Shown: positions 1-8,644, numbered from the stretch's first letter. The stretch is 64,000 nucleotides of DNA from Burkholderiales bacterium (GCA_947474755.1 CANJJE010000004.1:1-64000), one strand, 5' to 3'. Numbers and translations are program-made. Notes: a model not told the origin generated them from the letters alone.

Positions 1-267
1 GGCGAGAGGCGAACGGCAGAAGCTCTGGCACAAGAACTCCTACCGATGACCCGAAGGGTCGAGGCGTAGCGATAGCGAATGTTTGAACCTGAGCGAGGAA
101 ACCGAGGCGGTAGCTCGGAGAGTGTTCTCGTGCCAGAGCCTTTGAAGTAGGCCGCTGGCCGAAGCGAGTCGGCCAAATGGGCTGGTGTTCAGGCACTCTT
201 CTTTGGTGACTTTCTTCTGTGCCAGCAGAAGAAAGTTACTCGGCAGCCGGGCCGAGACCCGGCGCGC
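1..267. repeat. Foldback repeat element, copy A (left end outside window)
   Basis: This stretch matches 16399-16667 closely and in the same orientation. About 60 bases around 178-238 are essentially identical between the copies. Inverted repeats are nested inside it: 23-37 pairs with 124-138, and a short GACCC-GAA-GGGTC hairpin lies near 49-61. The right end (172-267) corresponds to the right terminal inverted repeat of copy B. The left end is cut off by the window edge. Homology to copy B resumes just after the element (GCGCTGCAACGCAAG at about 263-277 and again near 16714). I see no coding sequence in it. Confidence 0.85.
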
Positions 268-302
268 TGCAACGCAAGTGCAAAAGCCCTTCGCAGAGGA
301 AC

Positions 303-2258
303 TCAGCGCGCTGCGTCAGCAGCCACGCTCGCCGACGCCGCCGCCAACGCCGCTGGCGCCAACCCGGCCCGCGACCTCTCGACCATCCGCCGGTAAAGCG
401 ACTCCAGGTCCCGCGCGAATCGAGCGCCGTCGAACAAGGGGCCGTTGAGCCGTTCGCGCTCCAACTGCCCACGCATCGCCTGCAAGCGATGTGGCTGCTG
501 CAACAGCTCGATCACGCCCGCTTCGTAAGCAGCCGCGTCGGCAAAGACGAGCTGCTCGAGCCCGACCGTGTTCAGCAGGCTGGCTGCGACTCGGGAGGCG
601 AAGGACTCGCCGATCACGGTCGCCATCGGCACGCCCATCCACAGCGCATCGCTGGCGGTGGTGTGCGCGTTGCAGGGCCAGTTGTCGAGCATCAGGTCGG
701 CCAGCGGCAGGCGCGCCAGATGCTCGTTGACGCTGGCCCGCGGCGCGAAGATCAGCCGCTGCGGGGCGATGCCGTGGCGGGCGGATTCGCTGCGCAGGTT
801 GGCGGTGGCCTGGGGGTTGTCATGCAGAAGCCACAGCACGGCGTTCGGTACCGCCTGCAGGATGCGTATCCAGGTGGAGAAGGTTTCAGGTGTCAGCTTG
901 AAGCTCTGGTTGAAGCAGCCGAGCACCACAGCCTCTTCCGGCAGGCCCCACTGCAGGCGATCCGAGGGTTCCGGCCGTGCGCGCTGGCTGTCGTTCGGCT
1001 GGTAGCAATGCGGCATCTGCGCGATGCACTCGGTGTAGTGCGCCGCATGCGACAGCGGCGAGGTGATCGCATCGCCGATGAAGTAATCGATGCAGGGCAT
1101 GCCGGTGGTTGCCGGAAAGCCGAGAAAGCTGACCTGCACCGGCGCGGCACGGTAGGCCAGCACCGGCAAGCGGCTGCCCTGGGTGTGGCCCTTCAATTCG
1201 ACCAGTACATCGATGCCATCGGCACGGATGCGTTCGGCCATCGCGCGGTGGCCCATGGCACGCATGTCGACGAAATGCTCGCAGGCTGCTCGTACACGGT
1301 GCTGCACCGCGGTGTTGTCATCGATGCCGTAGGAATACAGGGTCACCTCGAAGTCCCGGGTGTTGCGGTGCTCCAGCGCCTCGACAAACAAGTGGGTGGT
1401 GGCGTGGTTGTGGAAGTCGCAGGACAGGTAGCCGATTCGGATGCGGCCCGCCGCGTCGCGGGCGCGTGTCTGTGGTGGCATTGCGGCGATGTGGCCGATG
1501 TGAAAGCGGGCGGCCTGCTGCGCCACGAACTTGAACAGTTCCGGTGGATGCGGTATGCCCAGCAAGGCGAACGTGGCGCCTTCGCCAGCCTCACCCTTGG
1601 CCGGGTCGAGTTGCCGCATCGCGTCGACGGCCTCGGCGCAGGAGGCCTCGAAGCCTCGCCAGTCGCAGGCGTACTGACGCATGTGGATTGCCATCAGCCG
1701 CGCCGAAAGGCGGGTCGGCTGCAAAGCGATCGTTGTCAGGAAGCTCTCTGCCGCCGCGCTGTAGTCCTTCATGTCCTTGAGCACCAGGCCCAGGCGCAGG
1801 TGGATGCTGGGATCGCAGACATTGATGGCCATCGCCTTCAGGAAGGCGTCCATGGCCTCGTGATGCCGCTTCAGGTGCCACATCGTCGTGCCCTGGTTCA
1901 CCAGGAAGTCGAACGAGGCCTGCGCCTCGGCGTTGTCGCGTTGCTGCTCGAAGACCTCGGCCGCTTCCGGCCAGCGGTGCTGCTCCAGCAGCGAGATGGT
2001 CAACACCTGCAGTGCGCGCAGATGAACCGGATCGTGGGCCAGCGCGCGCCGCGCCGCATCCGTTGCCGCCGAAAGCGCGCCGGCATGCACATTGGCAATC
2101 GCCAGCGACAGCCAGTCGTTCGCCGTGAATCGATGATCGCCGGACAGCCTGCTCAGACCGCGCGCTGCATCGGCCCAGTTCTGTGTCGTCACGCATTGGT
2201 AGGCGTGACGCTTGGCCTTCAGGTAGGTCGCATCGGCGCGCATGTGGGGATGGGTCAT
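303..2258 (-). CDS. SPINDLY-family O-linked N-acetylglucosamine transferase, TPR + GT41
   Basis: This 651-residue protein should transfer a sugar, typically GlcNAc, to Ser/Thr of protein substrates in the cytoplasm. Residues about 15-230 are alpha-helical TPR-like repeats. From about residue 270 comes the GT41 catalytic region, opening with RIRIGYLSCDF and carrying the late motif DLMLDNWPCNAHTTASDALW near residue 540, both typical of bacterial SPINDLY/OGT-like enzymes. A GAGGA Shine-Dalgarno lies just before the ATG at 2258. It is divergent from the first flagellin, so flagellin glycosylation is the natural inference, not shown by sequence. A GGCGATAA on the minus strand (2367-2374) could be a sigma-28 -10 for it, but the -35 is poor. 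Confidence 0.9.
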   Translation of the reverse strand: MTHPHMRADATYLKAKRHAYQCVTTQNWADAARGLSRLSGDHRFTANDWLSLAIANVHAGALSAATDAARRALAHDPVHLRALQVLTISLLEQHRWPEAAEVFEQQRDNAEAQASFDFLVNQGTTMWHLKRHHEAMDAFLKAMAINVCDPSIHLRLGLVLKDMKDYSAAAESFLTTIALQPTRLSARLMAIHMRQYACDWRGFEASCAEAVDAMRQLDPAKGEAGEGATFALLGIPHPPELFKFVAQQAARFHIGHIAAMPPQTRARDAAGRIRIGYLSCDFHNHATTHLFVEALEHRNTRDFEVTLYSYGIDDNTAVQHRVRAACEHFVDMRAMGHRAMAERIRADGIDVLVELKGHTQGSRLPVLAYRAAPVQVSFLGFPATTGMPCIDYFIGDAITSPLSHAAHYTECIAQMPHCYQPNDSQRARPEPSDRLQWGLPEEAVVLGCFNQSFKLTPETFSTWIRILQAVPNAVLWLLHDNPQATANLRSESARHGIAPQRLIFAPRASVNEHLARLPLADLMLDNWPCNAHTTASDALWMGVPMATVIGESFASRVAASLLNTVGLEQLVFADAAAYEAGVIELLQQPHRLQAMRGQLERERLNGPLFDGARFARDLESLYRRMVERSRAGLAPAALAAASASVAADAAR

Positions 2259-2366
2259 TGAAAAGTCCTCGGGCTAGACAGCGCATCACGCGCAGTGGCG
2301 CTCTCGGACGAATCTAGAGGGATCGGCACCCTGCAGATGGCTTGAAAAGCGTGGTGCGGGCTGTGC

Positions 2367-2374
2367 TTATCGCC
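2367..2374 (-). promoter_or_regulatory. Possible sigma-28 -10 element for the SPINDLY gene
   Basis: GGCGATAA on the minus strand matches GCCGATAA at 7 of 8 positions, about 109 bases before the glycosyltransferase start. No good TCAAGT lies at the right distance upstream; the nearest is a CAAA with a 16-nt spacer. A weak call. Confidence 0.3.
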
Positions 2375-2404
2375 GTGACAAGACGACCGGTTTGCAAAAT
2401 TTGC

Positions 2405-2431
2405 TCAAGTCGCCAGACGAGCAGACGAAAA
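2405..2431 (+). promoter_or_regulatory. Sigma-28-type promoter of fliC1
   Basis: TCAA (2405-2408, within GCTCAAGT), a 15-nt spacer and GACGAAAA (2424-2431) fit the FliA consensus TCAA/TAAA-N15-GCCGATAA with 6 of 8 matches in the -10. Transcription would start near 2438, leaving a leader of about 250 nt before fliC1. The region 2259-2686 holds no gene. Confidence 0.7.
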
Positions 2432-2686
2432 CATTTCCAACGAGGCGTCTGTCCCAAGCTTCGTGGTCCGGAACGGCCTACCGCAGGTCCCCACAACCTA
2501 TCAAGGGGGTTTGCAGGATGACTGCCGCCGGGCGCAGCCGGTCCAGGGACAACCGGTCAGTGCCTGGTGACACACCCCAGGCACCGACCGCCCGAAGACT
2601 GGCTCGACCGTGGTGGGGCAACCCGCCTCAGTCGAGGCAAAGCCGGCGTCCACGCCGGGAGTTCATCAACCTAAGGAGCTTTTTTC

Positions 2687-3880
2687 ATGGCAATGACCAT
2701 CAACACCAATGTGAATTCGCTGACGGCTCAGCGCAACCTGGGCACGTCACAAACATCTCTGGCCACCTCGCTGCAGCGCTTGTCATCCGGCTTGCGTGTC
2801 AACAGCGCCAAGGACGACGCCGCCGGTCTGGCGATTGCCGAGCGGATGAATTCGCAAGTTCGCGGACTGAATGTCGCATCACGCAACGCCAACGACGGCA
2901 TCTCGATGGCGCAGACCGCTGAAGGCGCCCTCGGCAAGGTCACCGACTCCCTGCAGCGCATTCGTGAACTGGCCGTTCAAGCCGCGAACGCCACCAACAG
3001 CGCCGACGACCGCAAGGTACTGCAGGTCGAAGTGTCGCAACTGCGTGACGAAATCGACCGCGTTGCCAAGACCACTTCGTTCAACGGCACCAAGCTGCTC
3101 GACGGTTCGCTGGCCGGTGCCACCTTCCAGGTTGGCGCAGGTTCGGGTGAGAACATCACCGTCGCTGCTTTGACGGACGCATCGTCTGAGAATCTCTCGG
3201 CCGTGACCTATGGCAAAGGCGACCTGGCCGACATCAGCACGGGTACCCTGACGACCTTGACGGCGATTGACGACGGCGACTTGAAGATCACGGTGGGCTC
3301 CAACGAATACAGCCTGTCCGGCATCGCTGTGGCGACTTCTGCCGAACAGCGTCTCGGTCAGGTGGCCGCAGCCATCAACCGCCGCACGGCCGACACCGGT
3401 GTGACGGCCTTCCTGTCGAAGCAGACCGATGGCCAGTACACGATCGCCTTCCGCTCGAGCAAGGTCGACGCCGGTACCGCCGAAGCCGTGTCCTTCGGTG
3501 GCGGCTTCACTGTCGCTGCGACCGGCTTTGCCGACGGCAGCGTCAGTATCGCCAGCGATACGGTGACGGGCGTTGAAGATCTGAGCATCACGACCACCCA
3601 AGACGCATGGCTCGCCATCAAGAAAGTCGATGACGCGCTGGACCAGGTCAACAACGCTCGTGCCACGCTGGGCGCGGTCCAGAGCCGCTTCGAAGCTGCG
3701 GTGTCGAACATCGGGATCCAGTCGGAAAACACCGCCAGTGCGCGTGGTCGTATCGTCGACGCCGATTTCGCCTCGGAAACCGCGAACCTGTCCCGTGCCC
3801 AGGTGCTGCAGCAGGCTGGTACCGCCATCGTGGCGCAGGCCAACCAGTTGCCGCAGCAGGTATTGCAGTTGCTGCGTTAA
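2687..3880 (+). CDS. fliC: Flagellin, first of two tandem copies
   Basis: This is the flagellar filament subunit, exported through the flagellar secretion apparatus. The 397-residue protein has the conserved N-terminal D0/D1 helices (TINTNVNSLTAQRNL, LSSGLRVNSAKDDAAGLAIA) and the C-terminal D1/D0 helices (ATLGAVQSRFE, ending QANQLPQQVLQLLR). A variable central domain spans about residues 175-300. AAGGAGC at 2671-2677 is the ribosome site for the ATG at 2687. It is preceded by a sigma-28-type promoter and followed by a strong terminator, so it can be transcribed alone. A close paralogue lies directly downstream. The neighbouring SPINDLY enzyme suggests the protein may be glycosylated. Confidence 0.97.
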   Translation: MAMTINTNVNSLTAQRNLGTSQTSLATSLQRLSSGLRVNSAKDDAAGLAIAERMNSQVRGLNVASRNANDGISMAQTAEGALGKVTDSLQRIRELAVQAANATNSADDRKVLQVEVSQLRDEIDRVAKTTSFNGTKLLDGSLAGATFQVGAGSGENITVAALTDASSENLSAVTYGKGDLADISTGTLTTLTAIDDGDLKITVGSNEYSLSGIAVATSAEQRLGQVAAAINRRTADTGVTAFLSKQTDGQYTIAFRSSKVDAGTAEAVSFGGGFTVAATGFADGSVSIASDTVTGVEDLSITTTQDAWLAIKKVDDALDQVNNARATLGAVQSRFEAAVSNIGIQSENTASARGRIVDADFASETANLSRAQVLQQAGTAIVAQANQLPQQVLQLLR

Positions 3881-3922
3881 GAGACAAAGCGGGTGCCGCT
3901 CGCGCGGCCCCTCTCTTTCCCG

Positions 3923-3948
3923 AATGCCCGGCCATGCCGGGCATTTTT
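3923..3948 (+). terminator. Rho-independent terminator after fliC1
   Basis: A GC-rich hairpin (ATGCCCGGC, CAT, GCCGGGCAT) is followed directly by a run of T. It lies 43 nt after the first flagellin stop and separates the two flagellin genes. Confidence 0.9.
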
Positions 3949-4106
3949 CATTTCTGCAGGCAATTAAGCCGGGGTTCACGGGGCTTATCGATCGAATGGT
4001 TCTGAGAATCGTTCTTCAGAATTCGTCACATCAACAGCGGGGCTTTTGACCGCGACGGATCCGGCAAGTGGCCGGCTCCGGACTCTGTAGACGTTGGAGA
4101 CCGACC

Positions 4107-5312
4107 ATGGCACAGACGATCAACACAAATATCAATTCGCTGACCGCGCAGCGCAATCTCAGCTCATCGCAAAGCTCGCTGGCGACATCGGTACAGCGGT
4201 TGTCGTCGGGCTTGCGCGTCAACAGCGCCAAGGACGACGCTGCGGGTCTCGCGATCGCCGAACGGCTGAACACACAGGTCCGCGGCCTGAACGTCGCTGC
4301 GCGCAATGCGAACGACGGCATCTCGCTGGCGCAGGTGGCTGAAGGCGCGCTCGGCAAGGTCGGCGAATCACTGCAACGCATCCGTGAACTGGCCGTGCAA
4401 TCGGCCAACGCAACCAACAGCGCCAGCGACCGAGCGGCGCTTCAATCCGAAGTGGCGCAACTGAGAGACGAAATCAACCGCGTCGCCAAGCAGACATCGT
4501 TCAACGGAACGAAATTGCTCGACGGCAGTTTCTCCGCGGCCACCTTCCAGATCGGCGCGAACTCGGGCGAGGCGATCACCATCGCATCACTGACCAACGT
4601 GAGTGCCGATGGCCTGGCCAACGTCACCTATGGCTCGGGTGACGTCACCAACATCAGCAGCGCCGGCATCTCGACCCTGACCGCCATCGCCAGCGGAACG
4701 CTGGCGATCTCGGTCGGGGGAACCGAGTACCCGTTGTCCGGTCTCGCTGCCGCCCGAAACGCGGAAGAGCGCCTTGGCCAGGTGGCTGAAGCCATCAACC
4801 GGCGCACCTCCGACACCGGAGTGACGGCCTACATGTCGAAGCAGACCAGTGGTGAGTACACGCTGGCGTTCCGCTCCAGCGCGCTGGACCCCAGTGCGTC
4901 TGTGGCCACGGCGTCGGCTGTGACATTCGGGGGATTCAGTGTCGCGACGACCGGCATCGGCGACACCAGTGCGACCATCGCCTCGACCAACATTACCGGG
5001 TTCAGCGCGCTGTCGGTCGCGAGCACCGAAACCGCATGGCTCGCCATCAAGCAGGTCGACGACGCGCTCGATCAGGTCAACGGCGCGCGTGCCACGCTGG
5101 GCGCGGTGCAGAGCCGCTTCGAGACCGCGGTGTCGAACATCGCGATCCAGTCTGAAAACACCGCCGCTGCGCGTGGCCGCATCGTCGATGCCGATTTCGC
5201 GGTGGAAACCGCGAACCTGTCGCGATCGCAGATCCTGCAGCAGGCCGGCACCGCGATGGTGGCTCAGGCCAACCAGTTGCCCCAGCAGGTGCTCAAACTG
5301 CTGCAGGGCTGA
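4107..5312 (+). CDS. fliC: Flagellin, second tandem copy
   Basis: This 401-residue flagellin paralogue shares the N-terminal (TINTNINSLTAQRNL, SSGLRVNSAKDDAAGLAIAE) and C-terminal (QANQLPQQVLKLLQG) export and polymerisation helices with the upstream copy. The two differ mainly in the middle, about residues 180-310. I chose the ATG at 4107, with TTGGAGA just before it, over an earlier in-frame start at 4068, because flagellins begin MAxTINTN. Unlike fliC1, I cannot find a convincing sigma-28 promoter in the 3949-4106 gap, so its control may differ. It may be a minor or alternative filament subunit. Confidence 0.96.
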   Translation: MAQTINTNINSLTAQRNLSSSQSSLATSVQRLSSGLRVNSAKDDAAGLAIAERLNTQVRGLNVAARNANDGISLAQVAEGALGKVGESLQRIRELAVQSANATNSASDRAALQSEVAQLRDEINRVAKQTSFNGTKLLDGSFSAATFQIGANSGEAITIASLTNVSADGLANVTYGSGDVTNISSAGISTLTAIASGTLAISVGGTEYPLSGLAAARNAEERLGQVAEAINRRTSDTGVTAYMSKQTSGEYTLAFRSSALDPSASVATASAVTFGGFSVATTGIGDTSATIASTNITGFSALSVASTETAWLAIKQVDDALDQVNGARATLGAVQSRFETAVSNIAIQSENTAAARGRIVDADFAVETANLSRSQILQQAGTAMVAQANQLPQQVLKLLQG

Positions 5313-5341
5313 TCGAAAGCTCTGCGATTTCGCGGCTGCAC

Positions 5342-5377
5342 ACGACCCACGCGGTCCGATCGGGCTGGGTGGGTCGT
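5342..5377 (+). terminator. Possible terminator after fliC2
   Basis: ACGACCCA (5342-5349) pairs with TGGGTCGT (5370-5377), and TGTCGTTC follows. The loop is long and the T-run poor, so termination would be partial at best. Confidence 0.4.
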
Positions 5378-5390
5378 TGTCGTTCATGGC

Positions 5391-5417
5391 TCAAGTTCGA
5401 CCGATCGTGGCCGAAAG
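5391..5417 (+). promoter_or_regulatory. Sigma-28-type promoter of fliD
   Basis: TCAA (5391-5394, within GCTCAAGT), exactly 15 nt, then GCCGAAAG (5410-5417; 6 of 8 to GCCGATAA). It lies about 27 bases before the fliD start. Confidence 0.65.
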
Positions 5418-5443
5418 AGCATGAATACTGAAGGAAGAATCTG

Positions 5444-6901
5444 ATGGCGTCTCTTGCAACCCCGGGCATCGGAAGCGGACTCGATATCAGCGGCATCGTT
5501 GACAAGCTGGTCGCACTCGAGCAAGCCCCGGTGGCTCTGCTGAATAAGGAGAAGACGACGCTGCAGGCGAAGTTGTCGTCATTTGGCCTGCTCAAGAGCT
5601 ACACCACCAATGTCCGCGATGCGGTGGCCCGCCTCGCGGATACCGCGCTGTGGCAACAGACCACGGCGCTGAGCACCGACTCGAGCTCGGTGTCGTCCAC
5701 TTCGACCGCCGCGGCGCGCGCCGGCAACTACAGCGTGCAGGTCTCGCAGCTCGCGCAGGCGCAGTCCCTGGCCTCGGGTATCTACGCGAGCAGCACGGCG
5801 TCGGTGGGTACCGGAACGTTGAAGATCGAGCTCGGCAGCTACGACAGCAGCAACGTCTTCACGGCGCAGACGCCGCCGAAGTCGGTCGACATCGTGATCG
5901 GCGCTGGCGAGGATTCACTGGAAAGCGTTCGCGCCAGGATCAATGCGGCCAATGCCGGTGTCACTGCGTCGATCGTCAAGGACGCCTCGGGCGCGCGACT
6001 CGCCATCCAGTCGACAGCGACTGGCGTTGCCAACGCGATCCGTATCTCCGCCACGGCCGATGCCGCTTTGCCGGTGCTGCCCACCGATCCGCCGTCGCTG
6101 GCCAGCCTGGCCTATGACCCGGGCGTGCCAGCGGCCAGCAAGCTGACCCAGACGGTCGAGGCCAGGAACGCACAGGCAACGATCAACGGCCTGGCTGTCA
6201 GCTCGGCCACCAATACCTTCACCGATGCGATCGAGGGCGTCTCGCTGAACGTCGCCAAGGTGACCACAACGGCGGTGCAGGTCCAGGTCGGCCCCAGCAA
6301 CGATGCGTTCAAGAAGGCGATCAACGATTTCGTCAAGGCCTACAACGACATCAACACCTACCTGACCGCGCAGACCCGGTACGACCCCGATACGAAGACC
6401 GCGGCGACCCTGCAGGGCGACGGTGCGACGCTGTCACTGCAAAGGCAGTTGCGTTCGGCGATCACCCTGCCCAGCGGTGCTTCCACGACCTTTCAGACGC
6501 TATCCGATCTGGGAATCCAGGTGCAGAAAGGAGGCGGCTTGCTGGTCAATGACGCCAAGCTGACCGCAGCATTGGCCAACACCAGCGAAGTGGCCAGGGC
6601 CTTCTCCAATGCGGGCTCAGGGGCCAGTGGCGATCCGGCGGCTGGCCTGGCCGTCCGGCTGAAGGCGTTGACAAGCGCCTTGACCAACACCGATGGTGCG
6701 GTCGCGACTCGTACGGCAGGGCTTCAGGCCTCCATCAAGCGCAGCGACGATGAGGTGGCGAAACTGCAGTCTCGCATTGCCGACACCAAGGCGCGACTGT
6801 TGAAGCAATACGGCGGGCTTGATACCAAGATCAGCGAGCTCAACAGCCTCAACTCGTACATCAACCAGCAATTCTTCGCGACGAAAAACAAGAACAGCTG
6901 A
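5444..6901 (+). CDS. fliD: Flagellar filament capping protein FliD
   Basis: FliD (HAP2) forms the cap at the filament tip that folds exported flagellin. The 485-residue protein starts with the family signature (GIGSGLDISGIVDKLVALEQ). FliD_N covers about residues 10-110 and FliD_C about 220-470. The C-terminal part is heptad-rich and helical (about 415-475), as needed for the D0/D1 coiled coil. GAAGGAAGA precedes the ATG. It has its own sigma-28-type promoter and is followed by another before fliS, so the late genes here are read from separate starts. Confidence 0.96.
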   Translation: MASLATPGIGSGLDISGIVDKLVALEQAPVALLNKEKTTLQAKLSSFGLLKSYTTNVRDAVARLADTALWQQTTALSTDSSSVSSTSTAAARAGNYSVQVSQLAQAQSLASGIYASSTASVGTGTLKIELGSYDSSNVFTAQTPPKSVDIVIGAGEDSLESVRARINAANAGVTASIVKDASGARLAIQSTATGVANAIRISATADAALPVLPTDPPSLASLAYDPGVPAASKLTQTVEARNAQATINGLAVSSATNTFTDAIEGVSLNVAKVTTTAVQVQVGPSNDAFKKAINDFVKAYNDINTYLTAQTRYDPDTKTAATLQGDGATLSLQRQLRSAITLPSGASTTFQTLSDLGIQVQKGGGLLVNDAKLTAALANTSEVARAFSNAGSGASGDPAAGLAVRLKALTSALTNTDGAVATRTAGLQASIKRSDDEVAKLQSRIADTKARLLKQYGGLDTKISELNSLNSYINQQFFATKNKNS

Positions 6902-6914
6902 AGGGGTCGCGCGC

Positions 6915-6942
6915 TCAAGTCGGGCCTGCGCCGTGCCGATAA
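6915..6942 (+). promoter_or_regulatory. Sigma-28 promoter of fliS
   Basis: TCAA (6915-6918, within GCTCAAGT) and a perfect GCCGATAA (6935-6942) are separated by 16 nt, one more than usual. The start would be near 6949, giving a leader of about 27 nt before fliS. Confidence 0.8.
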
Positions 6943-6975
6943 AAAAAGCACTCGGACTTCTTCAGGAAACCAGCG

Positions 6976-7428
6976 ATGTTTGCCGCCGCCAACCCATTCC
7001 GGAATGCCAGCTTCAGCGCCCAGTCGAACGTCTATCGGGAGGTCGGTGTTTCATCGGCTGTCGATAGCGCGAACCCGCACCGACTGGTCGAAATGCTCTA
7101 CGACGGGCTGCTCGAATCGATCGCCCAGGCCCGTGGCGCGATGCGTGTGAAAAACATCGATCTGAAATGCCGCAGCATCAGCCGCGCGGTGCGCATTGTC
7201 GAGGAGGGACTGCTCGATGCGCTGGACATGACGTCTGGCGGCGAACTGGCCGCCAACCTGAGCCTGCTCTACGGCTACGTGTCGCGACGACTCACGCTGG
7301 CCAACTTGCGCAATGACGAGGCGATGCTGCAGGAATGCGCCGACCTCGTGCAGCCCTTGCGTGACGCCTGGTCGCAGATTGCCGCGCAGGCAGCGGTACC
7401 CGCACCGAAGCGCGTCGTCAACGGATGA
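6976..7428 (+). CDS. fliS: Flagellin export chaperone FliS
   Basis: FliS binds the C-terminal helix of flagellin in the cytoplasm and prevents premature polymerisation. The 150-residue protein has the family core (NPHRLVEMLYDGLLESIAQA at about residues 34-53) and a four-helix-bundle pattern. AGGAAA precedes the ATG at 6976. Its stop overlaps an upstream ATG of the fliT frame, suggesting translational coupling. A near-perfect sigma-28 promoter lies just upstream. Confidence 0.95.
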   Translation: MFAAANPFRNASFSAQSNVYREVGVSSAVDSANPHRLVEMLYDGLLESIAQARGAMRVKNIDLKCRSISRAVRIVEEGLLDALDMTSGGELAANLSLLYGYVSRRLTLANLRNDEAMLQECADLVQPLRDAWSQIAAQAAVPAPKRVVNG

Positions 7429-7463
7429 AGCTGCAGCCGCAACCCAACTCAATCGGAATCGCC

Positions 7464-7763
7464 ATGAGCACCAACTTGCTCCAGTACTACGAGGCCATCG
7501 AACGCGCGAGCCAGGAGATGCTCGAGGCTGCGCGCGGTGGCAACTGGGATGCTGTTGTCAAGCTCGAGGGCGCCTGCGCGCTGCTCATTTCGCAGCTCAG
7601 GCACGCCGCCGCGAATCAGCAACTGCCCAGCGAGGAGCGGCAATTGAAGTCGCGGATCATGCAGCGCATTCTGGTGAACGACGCAGAGGTTCGGGTGCTG
7701 GCCGAGCCCTGGCTCGAAGGTCTCGATCACTTGCTGGGCGGCACACGCGCCACCCTGCACTGA
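7464..7763 (+). CDS. fliT: Flagellar protein FliT, probable FliD chaperone
   Basis: This predicted helical protein of 99 residues lies directly after fliS, the usual place of fliT, whose product is the export chaperone of FliD. It starts MSTNLLQYYEAIERAS, followed by helices with a charged C-terminal part. I chose ATG 7464; an alternative ATG at 7425 overlaps the fliS stop and would add 13 unconserved-looking residues. FliT proteins diverge strongly, so the call leans on context as much as on sequence. Confidence 0.75.
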   Translation: MSTNLLQYYEAIERASQEMLEAARGGNWDAVVKLEGACALLISQLRHAAANQQLPSEERQLKSRIMQRILVNDAEVRVLAEPWLEGLDHLLGGTRATLH

Positions 7764-7776
7764 ACATTGCCCGACG

Positions 7777-8535
7777 ATGGACACGCTGCCAATGCCGCTC
7801 GATGCTGTGGCCGCTGCGCATGGAGGTCTCGATGACTTCCACATCACCGCGCCGGTCGAACTGGCGTCGATACTCAGGCAACTGCTCGATGCCAACGTGG
7901 TGCTGAACCTGAACGCGCCGAATGGCACTGCGGTGCCCGTCACGCTGTGGACGGTCGATGCCGTGCGCGGCATCATCAGCTTCAGCGCCAGTGCGCACTA
8001 CCCGCAGTTGCAGGCGCTGATCGAATGCAACGAAGCGGTGGCCGTTGGCTACCTCGACAGCGTCAAGGTGCAGTTCGATCTGCAGGGCCTGATGCTGGTG
8101 CACAACGGCCCTGCCAGCGCGATCACCTGCGGTTACCCGCGCGACATGTTCCGCTTTCAGCGCCGTAACAGCTACCGCGTGCGACCGCTGCTGCGGCATG
8201 TCCCCTGCGCGCGACTGCAACATCCGATGTTGCGCGACATGCTGCTCACGCTGCGTGTTCTCGACGTCAGCATCGGCGGCTGTGCGTTGTTCCTTCCCGA
8301 GGATGTACCGCTCATCGAGCCCGGCGTGCTGATCAACGGCGTCGAGCTCACTCTCGATGCCGACACCCGAATCAAGACCCCGTTGCGGCTGCAGCATGTG
8401 ACCTCGCTGCAGAACGACGCGGGCGGCGTTCGCCTGGGTTGCGAGATGGTCGATGTCGGAAGCGGCAGCCTGCGTGCGCTGCAGCGCTACATCGACCAGA
8501 CACAGAAGCGCCGACGGCTGATCGCGATCGAATGA
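7777..8535 (+). CDS. YcgR-like flagellar brake, PilZN + PilZ domains
   Basis: YcgR-type proteins bind cyclic di-GMP and slow the flagellar motor by touching the rotor or stator. The 252-residue protein has a YcgR N-terminal domain (about 25-115). A PilZ domain follows with the ligand motifs RRNSYRVRP (RxxxR, near residue 130) and DVSIGG (D/NxSxxG, near residue 165). It starts 13 nt after fliT and probably belongs to the same sigma-28-driven unit. Both motifs look intact, so binding is expected. Confidence 0.88.
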   Translation: MDTLPMPLDAVAAAHGGLDDFHITAPVELASILRQLLDANVVLNLNAPNGTAVPVTLWTVDAVRGIISFSASAHYPQLQALIECNEAVAVGYLDSVKVQFDLQGLMLVHNGPASAITCGYPRDMFRFQRRNSYRVRPLLRHVPCARLQHPMLRDMLLTLRVLDVSIGGCALFLPEDVPLIEPGVLINGVELTLDADTRIKTPLRLQHVTSLQNDAGGVRLGCEMVDVGSGSLRALQRYIDQTQKRRRLIAIE

Positions 8536-8577
8536 GCAATAAGACACAGCTGGTCACAACTTGAGGACGACATGCCT

Positions 8578-8604
8578 TCAAGTGCGGATCCTTATTGCCG
8601 ACAT
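8578..8604 (+). promoter_or_regulatory. Sigma-28-type promoter of the small gene at 8645
   Basis: TCAA (8578-8581, within TTCAAGT), exactly 15 nt, then GCCGACAT (8597-8604; 6 of 8). Spacing and -35 match the promoters of fliC1 and fliD. It lies 40 bases before the small gene's start. Confidence 0.6.
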
Positions 8605-8644
8605 CCTGTAGACAGGCAATTCGCCTCGATTCCAGGAGTGAATC

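Noticed and set aside
219-2261. Plus-strand open frame of 680 codons over the glycosyltransferase
   Set aside because: It is the mirror of a clear GT41 gene on the minus strand. The composition (Arg, His, Gln, Gly) is that of antisense GC-rich frames, and no domain is visible.
3949-4106. Sigma-28 promoter for fliC2
   Set aside because: TCAA at 4031 and TTAA near 3964 give -10 candidates with only 4 of 8 matches, no better than chance.
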